A DNA stretch of 64,000 nt from Microbacterium sp. 1.5R (GTDB lineage Bacteria > Actinomycetota > Actinomycetes > Actinomycetales > Microbacteriaceae): NCBI RefSeq assembly GCF_001889265.1, contig NZ_CP018151.1, positions 2,666,001 to 2,730,000 on the forward strand. Reading direction: 5' to 3'. The notes under the pieces are model-generated. The model saw only the letters and a program-made list of their open reading frames with translations. It made no database searches and was not told the origin of the DNA. Shown here piece after piece: positions 17,403-26,813 of this stretch. The translations under genes and the position numbers were made by a program. Positions within the stretch are counted from its first letter, which is position 1. Each line of letters opens with the position of its first letter.

Positions 17403-18286
17403 CAGCGGACTCCTGCTTCGGCGCGGGTGCGCGGGACGACGATCATGGGAACGGGCAGTTCGTGCAGCATCTTCGCTGCGGTCGAGCCCAGGAACAGGCG
17501 GCGCGGTTGCGCCAGGCGACTGGAGCCGACGAGGACGACCTCGCCGGGGAGCCACGAGAGGTTCGCGACGGCATCTTCGACGGTGTCGCCGGGGGCCTCT
17601 TCGACCTCGGCCTTCAGCTCGTCGGGCAGCAGGCTCTTGGCGACCTCGAGCACGTCGTTCGCGTGCGCGTCGCCGACCACGCGGATCGCGCCGGTGTCGA
17701 GACCGGGCGGCACGTCGAACGGCACGAGCGAGACGAGGCGCAGGCCGACACGGGACTCGGTGGCGATCGCGGCGGCCTCGTCGAGGAGGTTGTCGGCACC
17801 CGCGCGGTTGCCGACCGCGGCCGTCACGCGAGGAAGCACGTGATCGTCCTGGTCCGCGGTGCCCGCGGGGGCGAGCGCGACGGGGATGGTCGATGAGTGC
17901 AGCAGCTCCGACGCGACGCTGCCGAGGCGGTGGCGGCCGAAGATGCTGCCGCCGGCCGTGCCGATGACGATCAGCCTGGCGCCGAACTCCTCGCCGGCGG
18001 CGATCAGCCCTTCGGCGAAGGACTCGCCGAACCGCACGTGGCCCGTGCGGGTGAGCTCCTGCGGCAGTCGGACGACCGCATCCTCGAGCCATTCCTTCGC
18101 CTGGCGGCGGATGTGGTCCTCATACGCCCGCTCGGGGGGAACGGCCGCGCTGCGGGTGCCCTCCGACGGCAGCACGATCACGAGGTGCAGCACCGCGCCG
18201 AGGCTGCGGGCGAGCCGCGCGCCGAGCGCTGCGGCATCCGCTCCCGCATCCGTCGCGGTGTACCCGACGACGACCGCGCCGGTCAT
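17402..18286 (-). CDS. Universal stress protein, tandem UspA domains
   Basis: A 294-residue cytoplasmic protein with two UspA-like halves. The first runs from AVVVGYTATDAGADAA to the ATP-loop-like VIGTAGGSIFGRHRLGSVAS (about residues 112-131). The second ends with VLVGSSRLAQPRRLFLGSTA, then MIVVPRTRAEAG. Each half has a G-2x-G-9x-G(S/T)-type nucleotide loop. It is coupled on both sides by TGATG overlaps, between the amine oxidase and the permease. This placement hints at protection or regulation linked to hydrogen peroxide made by the oxidase. Confidence 0.88.
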   Translation of the reverse strand: MTGAVVVGYTATDAGADAAALGARLARSLGAVLHLVIVLPSEGTRSAAVPPERAYEDHIRRQAKEWLEDAVVRLPQELTRTGHVRFGESFAEGLIAAGEEFGARLIVIGTAGGSIFGRHRLGSVASELLHSSTIPVALAPAGTADQDDHVLPRVTAAVGNRAGADNLLDEAAAIATESRVGLRLVSLVPFDVPPGLDTGAIRVVGDAHANDVLEVAKSLLPDELKAEVEEAPGDTVEDAVANLSWLPGEVVLVGSSRLAQPRRLFLGSTAAKMLHELPVPMIVVPRTRAEAGVR

Positions 18287-19668
18287 CAGCCGACCTCGGC
18301 GGTGTCGCCGGCGGCGCGCGTCGCTTCGACGATGTTCGAGGCGACGAGGTGCCCCATGCGGATCGCGCCGTCGACGTGCTGATATCCGGCGCCCGCCATG
18401 TCGCTGCACGCGAAGTGGATGGGGCCGACGGCCGAGCGGAGGTCGGCGCCGTAGCGGTGGAGTCCGCCCATGTCGAAGCTCGCCGCGTACGCTCCGCGGG
18501 TCCACTCCTCCGTGCCCCAGTCGCTCTCGTAGTAGACGACCGGGTTCTTCGCCTCGTCGCCGTAGTAGTGCGAGAGGGACTCGAGGATGCGCTCCTTGCG
18601 CTCCTCGGCCGACAGCGTGAACAGGTCGTCGGCGTTCTGGTCGCTGACGAAGCCGACCAGGGTGCCGCGCTCGTCGCCGTGGTTCGTGTTGTCGTACGCC
18701 TCGTGCGCGAGCTCGTACGGGCTGAACGCGGTGCCGCTGAGGCCCTGCTCGCGCCAGAACGGGCGGTCGTAGACGGCGTGCACCTTGATGACGAAGCCCA
18801 TCGAGATGTGCTGGTGCATCTGGTGCTGGCGGCGGGGAAGCGGCGGGACGAAGGCGATACGGCTGTAGAGCACCGGGGCATGCGCGAGGATCGCGAAGCG
18901 GGCGCGCACGGTGGTGTCGTCGGTCGTGGCGGTCACACCGTCGACGCCCCACTCGAGCGAGCGCACCGGCTGGTTGAGGATGACGTCGTCGCCCAGGCGC
19001 TCGGCGAGCAGCAGCGGCACCTTCTGCAGACCGCCCACCACCCGCTTGTCGAGGATGAAGTCGGCGTCGACGAGGTTGGAGTACGACCCGGCGGATGCCG
19101 CCATGAGCAGCGACTGCAGCAGCGAGAACGAGTGCGTCGGCTTGGTGAGCATCGCGGAGCCGGTGGCGAAGGCGAGATTGCGCACGGCCTCGTCATCGTC
19201 GGTCTGCACACGCAGCCAGGCGTCCCAGGTGATCGAGTCCCATTCCTTCGCGAGCGGGTGCTCCCACGGACGGTCGGGGTCGATCTCGGCGACCATGGCG
19301 TCGAGGCGCTCGGTGATCTCGGCGATGACGGCCTCGGTCTCAGCGGACACCGGGAACATCTCGCCGGTGAAGCGATGCGTCTGCCCGTCCGGACCGACGT
19401 AGACGCTGTCGCCCTCGCGGTAGCGGCTGTAGGTCTCGAGCCCCAGCTCCTCGATGGTGTCCTTCAGGGCGTCCTGGTCGGGCGAGACCCACTGGCCGCC
19501 GATCTCGAGCATGGCGCCGTCGATGACGTCGGTCCACAGTCGTCCGCCGACGCGGTCACGCGCCTCGAGTACGGCGACCGACAGGCCGGCCTTGCGCAGG
19601 TCGTTCGCCGCCGTGAGCCCTGCGGCTCCGGCTCCGACGATCAGCACGTCGCGAGTGATCTCAGCCAT
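18286..19668 (-). CDS. Flavin monoamine oxidase, probable putrescine oxidase
   Basis: A 460-residue FAD amine oxidase. The dinucleotide-binding motif is VLIVGAGAAGLTAANDLRKA with E at the strand end (VAVLEARDRVGGRLW), followed by GGQWVSPDQ. The C-terminal FAD region is IHFACSDMAGAGYQHVDGAI. The start is the ATG at 19668 with AAGGAG six bases upstream; an in-frame ATG five codons earlier is less likely. Actinobacterial putrescine oxidases have about this length. The reaction would be putrescine + O2 to 4-aminobutanal, NH3 and H2O2. Neighbouring aldehyde dehydrogenases and GABA transaminase support a putrescine route, but substrate is inferred. Confidence 0.87.
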   Translation of the reverse strand: MAEITRDVLIVGAGAAGLTAANDLRKAGLSVAVLEARDRVGGRLWTDVIDGAMLEIGGQWVSPDQDALKDTIEELGLETYSRYREGDSVYVGPDGQTHRFTGEMFPVSAETEAVIAEITERLDAMVAEIDPDRPWEHPLAKEWDSITWDAWLRVQTDDDEAVRNLAFATGSAMLTKPTHSFSLLQSLLMAASAGSYSNLVDADFILDKRVVGGLQKVPLLLAERLGDDVILNQPVRSLEWGVDGVTATTDDTTVRARFAILAHAPVLYSRIAFVPPLPRRQHQMHQHISMGFVIKVHAVYDRPFWREQGLSGTAFSPYELAHEAYDNTNHGDERGTLVGFVSDQNADDLFTLSAEERKERILESLSHYYGDEAKNPVVYYESDWGTEEWTRGAYAASFDMGGLHRYGADLRSAVGPIHFACSDMAGAGYQHVDGAIRMGHLVASNIVEATRAAGDTAEVG

Positions 19669-19696
19669 CTGCTTCTCCTTCATTGGAAAGGTTGTG

Positions 19697-19737
19697 CCGG
19701 CCGCGACTCGAAATCCCCCGATCCTCGTCGCGGCCGG
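19697..19737 (-). terminator. Hairpin between gabT and the amine oxidase gene
   Basis: An 11-bp perfect stem CCGGCCGCGAC / GTCGCGGCCGG around a 19-base loop in the 111-base gap. It may terminate or attenuate transcription leaving gabT, so the amine oxidase operon could have partly separate control. Confidence 0.55.
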
Positions 19738-19779
19738 ACGTGTGGTGGCAGTCGCGGACGAACCGCGGCTGCTGGTCTG

Positions 19780-21147
19780 TCAGCCCGCGGTGGCGGCGAG
19801 CGCGGCCGCGACGACGTCGAGGCCCTCGTTCAGGAGGTCGTCGCCGATCGAGAGCGGCGGGAGGAACCGGATGACGTTGCCGTAGGTGCCGCACGTCAGG
19901 ACGATGACGCCCTGCGCGACGCAGGCCTTGGCGACCGCGGAGGTGAGGGCGGCGTCGGGCGCGTTGGTCTCGGGGTCGACGAACTCGGCGGCGATCATGG
20001 CGCCGTGGCCGCGGATGTCTCCGATGCGGGTGTCCTTCTCCTGCATGGCTCCGAGGCGTGCCGTGAGGATCTCGCCGATCTCGCGAGCGCGCTCGATCAC
20101 GCCGTCGTTCTCGAACACATCGATCGCGGCGAGCGCCGCAGCGCAGGCGATCGGGTTTCCGCCGTAGGTGCCGCCGAGGCCGCCTGCGTGCGAGGCGTCC
20201 ATGATCTCGGAGCGCCCCGTGACGGCGGCGAGGGGCAGACCGCCCGCGATGCCCTTGGCGGTCGTGATGAGGTCGGGCTCGATGCCGAAGATCTCGCTCG
20301 CGAACATGTGGCCGGTGCGGGCGAAGCCGGTCTGCACCTCGTCGGCGATGAACACGACGCCGTTCGCGCGGGACCACGAGGCGATCGCCGGGAGGAAGCC
20401 CTCCGCCGGGACGATGAAGCCGCCCTCTCCCTGGATCGGCTCGATGATGACGGCGGCGAGGTTGTCGGCGCCGATCTGCTTCTCGAGCTGCAGGATCACG
20501 CGGGCGGCGGCCTCTGCGCCGTCGAGACCGTCGCGGAACGGGTACGACATCGGCGCACGGTACACCTCGGGGGCGAACGGGCCGAAGCCGCTCTTGTACG
20601 GCATCGACTTCGCGGTCAGCGCCATGGTGAGGTTGGTGCGGCCGTGGTAGCCGTGGTCGAAGGCGACGACGGCCTGGCGACCGGTGTGCTTGCGGGCGAT
20701 CTTGATCGCGTTCTCGACGGCCTCGGCGCCGGAGTTGAACAGGGCGCTCTTCTTGGCGAAGTCGCCGGGAGTGAGGCGGTTGAGCGCTTCGGCGACGCCG
20801 ATGTACGACTCGTACGGCGAGATCATGAAGCAGGTGTGTGTGAACTGCGCGGCCTGCGCGGCCACGGCTGCGGCGATCTTGGGGTGCGCGTTGCCGACGG
20901 TCGTCACGGCAATGCCGGAGCCGAGGTCGATCAGCGAGTTGCCGTCGGCATCCACGACCACTCCCCCGCCGGCGGCGACGGCCGCGACGGGAACCGTGTG
21001 CCCGACGCCGGCGGCGACGGCATCGGCCTTGCGGGCGAGGATCTCGGCCGAGCGGGGGCCGGGAAGGTCGGTGACGAGACGACGCTCCTGGGGGAGGTCG
21101 GGTCCGCCGAGCGGGACTGCAACAGCTGCGGTGTCGAGGAGAGCCAT
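19780..21147 (-). CDS. gabT: 4-aminobutyrate-2-oxoglutarate transaminase
   Basis: A 455-residue class-III PLP aminotransferase. It moves the amino group of GABA to 2-oxoglutarate and gives succinate semialdehyde. Motifs: GSGIAVTTVGNAHPKI, NSGAEAVENAIKIARKHTGR, the PLP aspartate in FIADEVQTGFARTGHMFA, and the Schiff-base lysine in DLITTAKGIAGGLPLAAVTG. The start is the ATG at 21147. No Shine-Dalgarno is visible, but TACGCT ends seven bases before it, so a leaderless mRNA is likely. It is divergent from the PucR regulator. Confidence 0.94.
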   Translation of the reverse strand: MALLDTAAVAVPLGGPDLPQERRLVTDLPGPRSAEILARKADAVAAGVGHTVPVAAVAAGGGVVVDADGNSLIDLGSGIAVTTVGNAHPKIAAAVAAQAAQFTHTCFMISPYESYIGVAEALNRLTPGDFAKKSALFNSGAEAVENAIKIARKHTGRQAVVAFDHGYHGRTNLTMALTAKSMPYKSGFGPFAPEVYRAPMSYPFRDGLDGAEAAARVILQLEKQIGADNLAAVIIEPIQGEGGFIVPAEGFLPAIASWSRANGVVFIADEVQTGFARTGHMFASEIFGIEPDLITTAKGIAGGLPLAAVTGRSEIMDASHAGGLGGTYGGNPIACAAALAAIDVFENDGVIERAREIGEILTARLGAMQEKDTRIGDIRGHGAMIAAEFVDPETNAPDAALTSAVAKACVAQGVIVLTCGTYGNVIRFLPPLSIGDDLLNEGLDVVAAALAATAG

Positions 21148-21263
21148 GTCCGTGAGCGTACGACCGCATCCGGCGTCGGCGCATTCGCCCGGCTGTACAA
21201 TCTGGGAGAGATCATCGCCCGACCGTATAAGCGCTGATCCGGATGCCGAGAGGACCGCAGCGC

Positions 21264-22772
21264 ATGGACGACGCCGAACAGCCCACGCTGCGCGCTCTCT
21301 TCCGGCGCCGCGATCTCGGGCTCGTGCTGATCTCGGACGCGGACGGCCTTCCGGACGGCGCCCTCGATCGCCCCCTGCGGTGGGTGCACAGCTCCGACCT
21401 CGCCGACCCGACGCCGTTCCTCGCCGAGGACCTCGCACTGCTGACGACGGGCACCCAGTTCGACGTCGGCACCGATTTCGACGTCTACGTCGGGCGGCTG
21501 GCGGATCGCGGGGTGCTCGGCCTCGGATTCGGCACGGACGTGCACCGTGCCGCGATCCCCGACGAGCTGATCCTCGAGTGCGCACGCCGCGGGATCCCCC
21601 TCTTCGAAGTCCCCTATCGCACGCCCTTCATCGCCGTCGCCCGCGCGCACTCCGAAGCGATCGCGGCGCAGGCCTACGCCCGCAGGTCGTGGGCGCTCGA
21701 CACCCAGCGCGCACTCGCACTGGCCGCGCTGCGCCCCCGCGGACTCGACGCGACCGTCGCAGAGCTCGGCCGCCGTCTGGATGTCTGGGCCGGAATGTAC
21801 GACGCGTCCGGCGCCCTGCAGCTGTCGCACCCCCGATCGGCCGTCACTGCAGGACGACTGACCGAGCTCGGCGAACGGGTCACCGAGATCCTCACCCGTG
21901 GGCTCGAGGCCGGGCAGTCGCTCACGATCGACGATCAGACGTTCACGCTCTTCACGGTGGGGCGCGGCGGACACCTGCGCGGGGTGATCGCGTTGGCTGT
22001 CGATGCGCTCGACGCCGAGGCGCGCACGGTCGTGACGTCGGTGATCGCGATGGCCGGACTCGCGCTCGAGCAGAGCGACCAGCTCGCCCGCAGCAAGCGT
22101 CGGCTGAACTCGCAGCTGCTGAGCTCGCTGCTCGACGACGATCCGTCCCTCGCGCGGAAGGTCCTCGGCTCGATGCCCTCGGCACCCGTGGTGGTCGCGA
22201 TCGCCGCGGATGCTCCGACCGGCCCGTTCGCCGACTGGTGGGATCGGCGCAGGGCCGAGCACGGCACCGCCAGCTTCCTCGCCGAATCATCCGAGGGCGT
22301 GGTGCTCTGCCTGTCCATGGCCGATGACGCACTGCTCGACGAGGTCGCAACCCGGTTCGGCATCCGCATCGGCGCGTCCGGCTCAGAGTCGTACGACGCG
22401 TTCTCCCGAGCCCACGCACAGGCGCTCGCGGCGCTCCGTCAGCAGTCCGGCGCCGGGGTGTTCCACTTCGCCGATGCCGCCGGATCCAGCATCCTCAGCG
22501 CACTGGCCACGGATGAGGCCCGACTGGTCGCCGAATCGCGGCTCGCGCCGATCCGCGACCACGACGCGCGATCCGGCGGCGACCTCGAACGGTCGCTGCG
22601 CACCTGGCTCGAGCACGATGCGAAGGCGGATCCTGCGGCGGCGGCACTCGGTGTGCACCGCCACACGCTGCGGTCGCGGATCGCCCAGGCCGGAGCGCTC
22701 CTGGGAAGCGACCTGTCGTCGTTCCCCGCCCGCGCCGAGCTGTGGACGCTGCTGCAGACCGCACGGGACTGA
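21264..22772 (+). CDS. PucR-family transcriptional regulator of the putrescine/GABA cluster
   Basis: A 502-residue regulator with an N-terminal PucR sensory domain (about 1-130: LRALFRRRDLGLVLIS to GIPLFEVPYRTPFIAVARAH), a central GGDEF-like/GAF-like region, and a C-terminal PucR helix-turn-helix around DPAAAALGVHRHTLRSRIAQ. The start at 21264 has GAGAGGA nine bases upstream; an in-frame ATG at 21243 is less likely. It is divergent from gabT, the usual position for a local activator of GABA or polyamine use. Confidence 0.9.
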   Translation: MDDAEQPTLRALFRRRDLGLVLISDADGLPDGALDRPLRWVHSSDLADPTPFLAEDLALLTTGTQFDVGTDFDVYVGRLADRGVLGLGFGTDVHRAAIPDELILECARRGIPLFEVPYRTPFIAVARAHSEAIAAQAYARRSWALDTQRALALAALRPRGLDATVAELGRRLDVWAGMYDASGALQLSHPRSAVTAGRLTELGERVTEILTRGLEAGQSLTIDDQTFTLFTVGRGGHLRGVIALAVDALDAEARTVVTSVIAMAGLALEQSDQLARSKRRLNSQLLSSLLDDDPSLARKVLGSMPSAPVVVAIAADAPTGPFADWWDRRRAEHGTASFLAESSEGVVLCLSMADDALLDEVATRFGIRIGASGSESYDAFSRAHAQALAALRQQSGAGVFHFADAAGSSILSALATDEARLVAESRLAPIRDHDARSGGDLERSLRTWLEHDAKADPAAAALGVHRHTLRSRIAQAGALLGSDLSSFPARAELWTLLQTARD

Positions 22773-22853
22773 ACCGGGGTCCTCGACCGAACGGCCGGCG
22801 GTCCCCGCCCGGCGGAGTGGGCGGATGCCGGGCCTCCGCCATCCGCGCGCCCT

Positions 22854-23480
22854 TCAGTCGGGCCGTCGTTCGGCGGGGTGGAGGTAGCGCCCGACGAACT
22901 CCTCGAAGAGCGGGACCATGTCGACGGAATCGTCGAGGAGCCATTGGAGCTGGATGCCGTCCATGACCGCGCTGATCAGCCGGGCCGCCCGAGCGGGGTC
23001 GATGTCCTCGCGCACCTCTCCGTCGGCCTGACCTCGCCGCAGGATCTCTTCTGCGGCCACGGCGCGCTCGCGGTATCGGGCGGCGAAGTCGGCGTGCGAC
23101 GGGTGGTCGGGGTCTGTGGCCTCCGCCGAGACGATCGCGTAGAGCGCGGTGAGACCCCGCGAGGTCTGGTTGTGCGCGACGACGCGCGTGGCCTGTTCGA
23201 TCAGGGTGTGCTCGGCAGGGTCGCCCGCCGCCTCCCGCACCTTCTCGTCACGCTGGTGGAGCACCTCGGCGAAGAGCTCCTCCTTGCCCGCGAAATGGTG
23301 CAGCAGGCCGGTCGGCGTCACGCCGACGCGCTTCGCGATCTCCCGCAGGGATCCACCGTGGAATCCCGTGCGGGAGAACACCGCGAGCGCTTCGTCGACG
23401 ATCGCCTGCCTGCGCGCCTGGCCGGTGGCGTAGGGACCGCGAGGCCGTCGCGCCGCCATCGCCTGCTCATCCGTGCTCAT
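22854..23480 (-). CDS. TetR-family transcriptional regulator
   Basis: A 208-residue regulator. The N-terminal helix-turn-helix is IVDEALAVFSRTGFHGGSLR, then EIAKRVGVTPTGLLHHFAGK, residues about 27-66. The C-terminal part is a helical ligand domain with no recognisable ligand motif. It lies 36 bases behind the secreted glycosidase-like gene on the same strand, so it may be cotranscribed and control it. The target is not known. Confidence 0.9.
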   Translation of the reverse strand: MSTDEQAMAARRPRGPYATGQARRQAIVDEALAVFSRTGFHGGSLREIAKRVGVTPTGLLHHFAGKEELFAEVLHQRDEKVREAAGDPAEHTLIEQATRVVAHNQTSRGLTALYAIVSAEATDPDHPSHADFAARYRERAVAAEEILRRGQADGEVREDIDPARAARLISAVMDGIQLQWLLDDSVDMVPLFEEFVGRYLHPAERRPD

Positions 23481-23516
23481 GCGCCCGTCCTGTCTCTCGG
23501 CGCGAAAGCGCGGACC

Positions 23517-25070
23517 TCAGCCGTGGTGGCCGTTCCCTGTTCCCCACGACGAGCCGAACACCTGCTGCCGCATGGCGGGCCGCAGGCGCTGCTCCATGTC
23601 GCGATCCACGAAGTAGTCCTTGAGTGTATCTTTCGTGAGCTCGTTGCCGATCGCGGCCATGATCATCGACTGGTCGAGCGACAGGTAGCGCTCGGCGATC
23701 GTGCCGCTCTTCACCGCCACCGCGTCGAAGAACCCGCCGGGGCCGTAGGCGCCGAGGTCCGTCTCGATGCCGCGCAGGTTGTCGAGCGCGCCCGTGCGAT
23801 CGTACGGAAGCGCCAGGAACGCGGCGTGCGGCGTCACGACCCCGTCACCGAACTCCGGAGCGGGATCGGTCCCCGTGGTGCATCCGGGCCTGTCGATGTC
23901 GACGTCGGTCTTCTCCGCGTCCGAGGTGTACCCGTCCGCCCGCATCCCGGCTACGTCGACCCCGTACTCCGCGTACCCGCCGAACGGGTCGCTCGCGGGC
24001 GAGAAGCCCCAATAGCCGTATCCGGCCTCGTCCAGCCCGTGCTGCTTCTGCACGGCGACGGTGATCGGGTGGTTGAGCTTCCACGAACGCGGACCCCACG
24101 TGGTCTCCGGCACGAGCAGGTCGGGCATCAGCGACTCGAACATGCTGCCGCCCCAACTCGGCACGAACGACATCCCGTCATATGCGTAGGCGCCCTCCCA
24201 CACCTCGACGCCGTCATAGGTGCGGTACTCGCCCTGAGGGAGCTGCTCCTGCCACGCCCAGTCGCACCCGGGAGGCATCGTGCGATGCGTGCCGTGCAGG
24301 GCGGTAGCAGGGATCTGCCCGTTCGCGATGCCGAGGTAGGTCGCGATGCGGCTCTCGCTCACGGTCGTGTCGTAGTGGTGGCACGTGTAGAACGCGGTGT
24401 CCCCCGAGCCGTTGTACATCGGCGCCTCGACGCTGCAGTCCGGCGGAGCCGCATCCCAGAAGCCCCCGCGGTTCGTGCCTGCAGGGAGTCCTGCCGCGCC
24501 TTCGGGGTCGAAGAACGCCGCGAAGTCCATGGAGTCGTACAGCGCGTCCGCCTGCTGCGCGAGGTCGGGCTCCGCTTCGCGGACGATGCGCAGTGCGGCG
24601 GCGAGCCACCCGTTGTCGACCGTGCTGAGGAACGGGTGCACCGGGTCTCCCGAGTCGGGCCATGTCGTGAGCTTCTCGCCGGTCGTCGGCGAGTACCAGT
24701 TGTAGAACATGCCGCTGGCGTCGTTGCGCTCGAGGGTTCCGAGCGTCTCCAGCGTCGTCGACATGCGATCGCGCGCCTCCTCGTCGCTGATGACTCCGAG
24801 GTCGCGAGCCGTGACCGTCGACCACAGGTATCCGCCGATGTTCGTCGGCGAGGTGTAGGCGCTCGGCGTCTCGAGGTCGCCGCTCACGTTGTCGGCGGGA
24901 AGGCCGGTCTCCTCATCGGTCATCGCGTCGAGGGAGTGCCAGGTGTCCACCGCCCAGCGGTTCAGGTCACCGGTGCCGGGGCGTCCACCGCCGGCCGTCG
25001 CGGGCCCGGCGACCGTCAGGCCCGCAGTCACGAGTCCGATCGTCGCCAGCGTGCTCATCCATCGCTTCAT
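23517..25070 (-). CDS. Secreted glucoamylase-like / GH144-type protein
   Basis: A 517-residue exported protein. The Sec signal is MKRWMSTLATIGLVTAGLTV ending near AGPATA. The mature part matches the Glycoamylase-like (alpha/alpha)6 family, related to beta-1,2-glucan-active GH144 and the C-terminal part of cyclic glucan synthases. Visible family patches: SPTNIGGYLWSTVTARDLGV, LSTVDNGWLAAALRIVREAE, MSFVPSWGGSMFESLMPDLL and GYGYWGFSPASDPFGGYAEY. It probably acts on an extracellular glucan. Exact specificity cannot be read from sequence. Confidence 0.78.
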   Translation of the reverse strand: MKRWMSTLATIGLVTAGLTVAGPATAGGGRPGTGDLNRWAVDTWHSLDAMTDEETGLPADNVSGDLETPSAYTSPTNIGGYLWSTVTARDLGVISDEEARDRMSTTLETLGTLERNDASGMFYNWYSPTTGEKLTTWPDSGDPVHPFLSTVDNGWLAAALRIVREAEPDLAQQADALYDSMDFAAFFDPEGAAGLPAGTNRGGFWDAAPPDCSVEAPMYNGSGDTAFYTCHHYDTTVSESRIATYLGIANGQIPATALHGTHRTMPPGCDWAWQEQLPQGEYRTYDGVEVWEGAYAYDGMSFVPSWGGSMFESLMPDLLVPETTWGPRSWKLNHPITVAVQKQHGLDEAGYGYWGFSPASDPFGGYAEYGVDVAGMRADGYTSDAEKTDVDIDRPGCTTGTDPAPEFGDGVVTPHAAFLALPYDRTGALDNLRGIETDLGAYGPGGFFDAVAVKSGTIAERYLSLDQSMIMAAIGNELTKDTLKDYFVDRDMEQRLRPAMRQQVFGSSWGTGNGHHG

Positions 25071-25190
25071 CGTGTCTCCTCATCGAGAACGGCGCCGCCG
25101 AGCGCGGCGCTCCGACCTGCGAAAACCTAACACGTGTTCGTTGTTCGCTCAACCCCCTCCTCGTGACAGGAAGGCGACCGGAATCGACGG

Positions 25191-25242
25191 CGCGTGCGGG
25201 CGCTCAGCGCGGCGCGTACGGGCGCTCAGCGCGGCGCGTGCG
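25191..25242. repeat. 22-base tandem duplication over the regulator stop codon
   Basis: Copies at 25191-25212 and 25213-25234 differ by one base (CGCGTG versus CGCGTA), followed by a partial copy. The stop of the RamB-like gene (25226-25228) lies in the second copy, and the same stop triplet recurs in the other. Confidence 0.9.
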
Positions 25243-26677
25243 CCTCGAGGAACTCGTACACATCCGTCGTGTCGACGCCCGGGAAGGCCCCGGTCGGCAG
25301 TGTGGCGAGCAGAGTGCGCGGGGTCCTGACGTTCGGCCACGAGTTCTCGCGCCACCGCCCTTCGAGGTCGGCGGGCGCCCGCCGGCAGCACACCTCGACC
25401 GAGTGCTTCGAGACTCCGCGATGCGGGGTGTCGCGCCCGACGAACCACTTCGTGTCGTCGAATCGCACGCCGACGCTGACCGAGTGCAGTCCCTCACTCG
25501 ACGCCTCGACGCGGGCCGTGCACCAGTAGGTGCCGTTGCCCGTGTCCGTGTACTGGTAGTACGGGTTGAAGCGGTCGTCCTCGTCGAACACCACGCGGCT
25601 GGTCCATCGGCGGCAGCACATCTGCCCCTCGATCGATCCGAGGCGATCGGTCGGGAAGTTCACGTCGTCGTTCTCGTACGCCTTCGTGATCGTGCCCGAC
25701 TCGTGCACCTTGAGGAAGTGCACGGGGATGTCGAGGTGGCGCGTCGCGAGGTTCGTGAATCGGTGCGCAGCGGTCTCGTACGACACCGAGTACGCGTCGC
25801 GCAGATCCTCGATCGAGATCGCCCTGCGCGTCTTCGCATCCTTCAGCGCCGGCACGACGTCGGCCTCCGGCACCAGCAGCGCCCCGGTGAGATAGTTCGT
25901 CTCGACGCGCTGGCGCAGGAACTCGGCATAGCTGCGCGGCTCGGAGTGACCGAGGATGCGGCTGGACAGCGCTTGCAGCACCGCGGTCCGGGCATCCCCC
26001 TTGGCCGGGACGCTGCTCGAGAGGTACAGACGTCCGTTCGCGAGGTCGGCGACGCTGCGGGTGGTCTGCGGCAGGTCCGGGGCGTAGTGCAGGGTGAATC
26101 CGAGGTACGCGGCGATCTCGGAGGCCGTCCGCTGGGTGAGGGGTCCGCCAGGGTGCCCGACCGCCGCGAGGATCTCCGCCGCCTTCGTCTCGAGATCGGC
26201 GAAGTGGTTGTCCTGCCGCCGCATGAGGTGGCGGAGCTCGACGTTCGCGCGCCTGGCCTCCTCGGGAGTGGCCGCGCGCTCATCCTTGAGTCGGTCGATC
26301 TCGCCGTGCAGTGCGAGCAGGGCCTTGAGCGCGTCCGTCGGCATGCTCTTCGCGATCCGGAAGGGCTCGATGCCGAGAGCCTGGAAGGTCTGCCCCTTCA
26401 TGGCCCGTTCGAGGGCGATCTCGATCGCACTGCGTTCGTCGAGCGGCTCGCCCTCGAGCAGCGCGTCGATCGTGACGCCGAGAGCGCGCGCGATCGACTG
26501 CAGCTGCGTGAGCTTGGGCTCGCGCTTGCCCGTCTCGATCATCGACATCTGGCTGGGCGCTCGATCGACCGCCGCCGCGAGGTCGTCGAGGGTCATCCCG
26601 CGCGCCGTGCGCAGCTGACGGATGCGGCGTCCGATCGTGAGGGCGTCGGCGTCTTCTTCGACCGCTGGAGTGCTCAT
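25226..26677 (-). CDS. ramB: RamB-like XRE regulator of acetate/glyoxylate metabolism
   Basis: A 483-residue regulator. An XRE helix-turn-helix occupies residues about 15-72 ([20 protein letters not shown]). A middle ImmA/IrrE-like domain lacks a recognisable HExxH: the corresponding helix reads [12 protein letters not shown]. The C-terminal domain has two paired-cysteine motifs, MCCRRW and EVCCRRAP, typical of short-chain fatty acyl regulators. In Corynebacterium, RamB represses aceA and aceB, and here the gene is divergent from aceA-aceB. The start is the ATG at 26677; CAGAAT ends seven bases upstream with no Shine-Dalgarno, so it may be leaderless. Confidence 0.85.
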   Translation of the reverse strand: MSTPAVEEDADALTIGRRIRQLRTARGMTLDDLAAAVDRAPSQMSMIETGKREPKLTQLQSIARALGVTIDALLEGEPLDERSAIEIALERAMKGQTFQALGIEPFRIAKSMPTDALKALLALHGEIDRLKDERAATPEEARRANVELRHLMRRQDNHFADLETKAAEILAAVGHPGGPLTQRTASEIAAYLGFTLHYAPDLPQTTRSVADLANGRLYLSSSVPAKGDARTAVLQALSSRILGHSEPRSYAEFLRQRVETNYLTGALLVPEADVVPALKDAKTRRAISIEDLRDAYSVSYETAAHRFTNLATRHLDIPVHFLKVHESGTITKAYENDDVNFPTDRLGSIEGQMCCRRWTSRVVFDEDDRFNPYYQYTDTGNGTYWCTARVEASSEGLHSVSVGVRFDDTKWFVGRDTPHRGVSKHSVEVCCRRAPADLEGRWRENSWPNVRTPRTLLATLPTGAFPGVDTTDVYEFLEAHAPR

Positions 26678-26743
26678 GCGGCCGATTCTGTCACAGAAAC
26701 AGAATTTCGGGGGATCTTCACTCCCCGATCGGCCATCGAAGGG

Positions 26744-26755
26744 TGCGAACTTCAC
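26744..26755 (-). promoter_or_regulatory. Possible RamB-type box upstream of aceA
   Basis: The minus strand reads GTGAAGTTCGCA, one change from the core AAGTTTGC of corynebacterial RamB sites. It lies about 60 bases before the aceA start in the divergent intergenic region. Confidence 0.35.
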
Positions 26756-26813
26756 ACACAGTGGAAACACGCCACCCGGCTTCACGGTCCGGGCATCCAA
26801 CGGAGGAGACACC

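Noticed and set aside
18349..21237. 962-codon open frame on the plus strand
   Set aside because: It lies antisense to the amine oxidase and gabT, which have clear motifs on the other strand; codon pattern does not fit.
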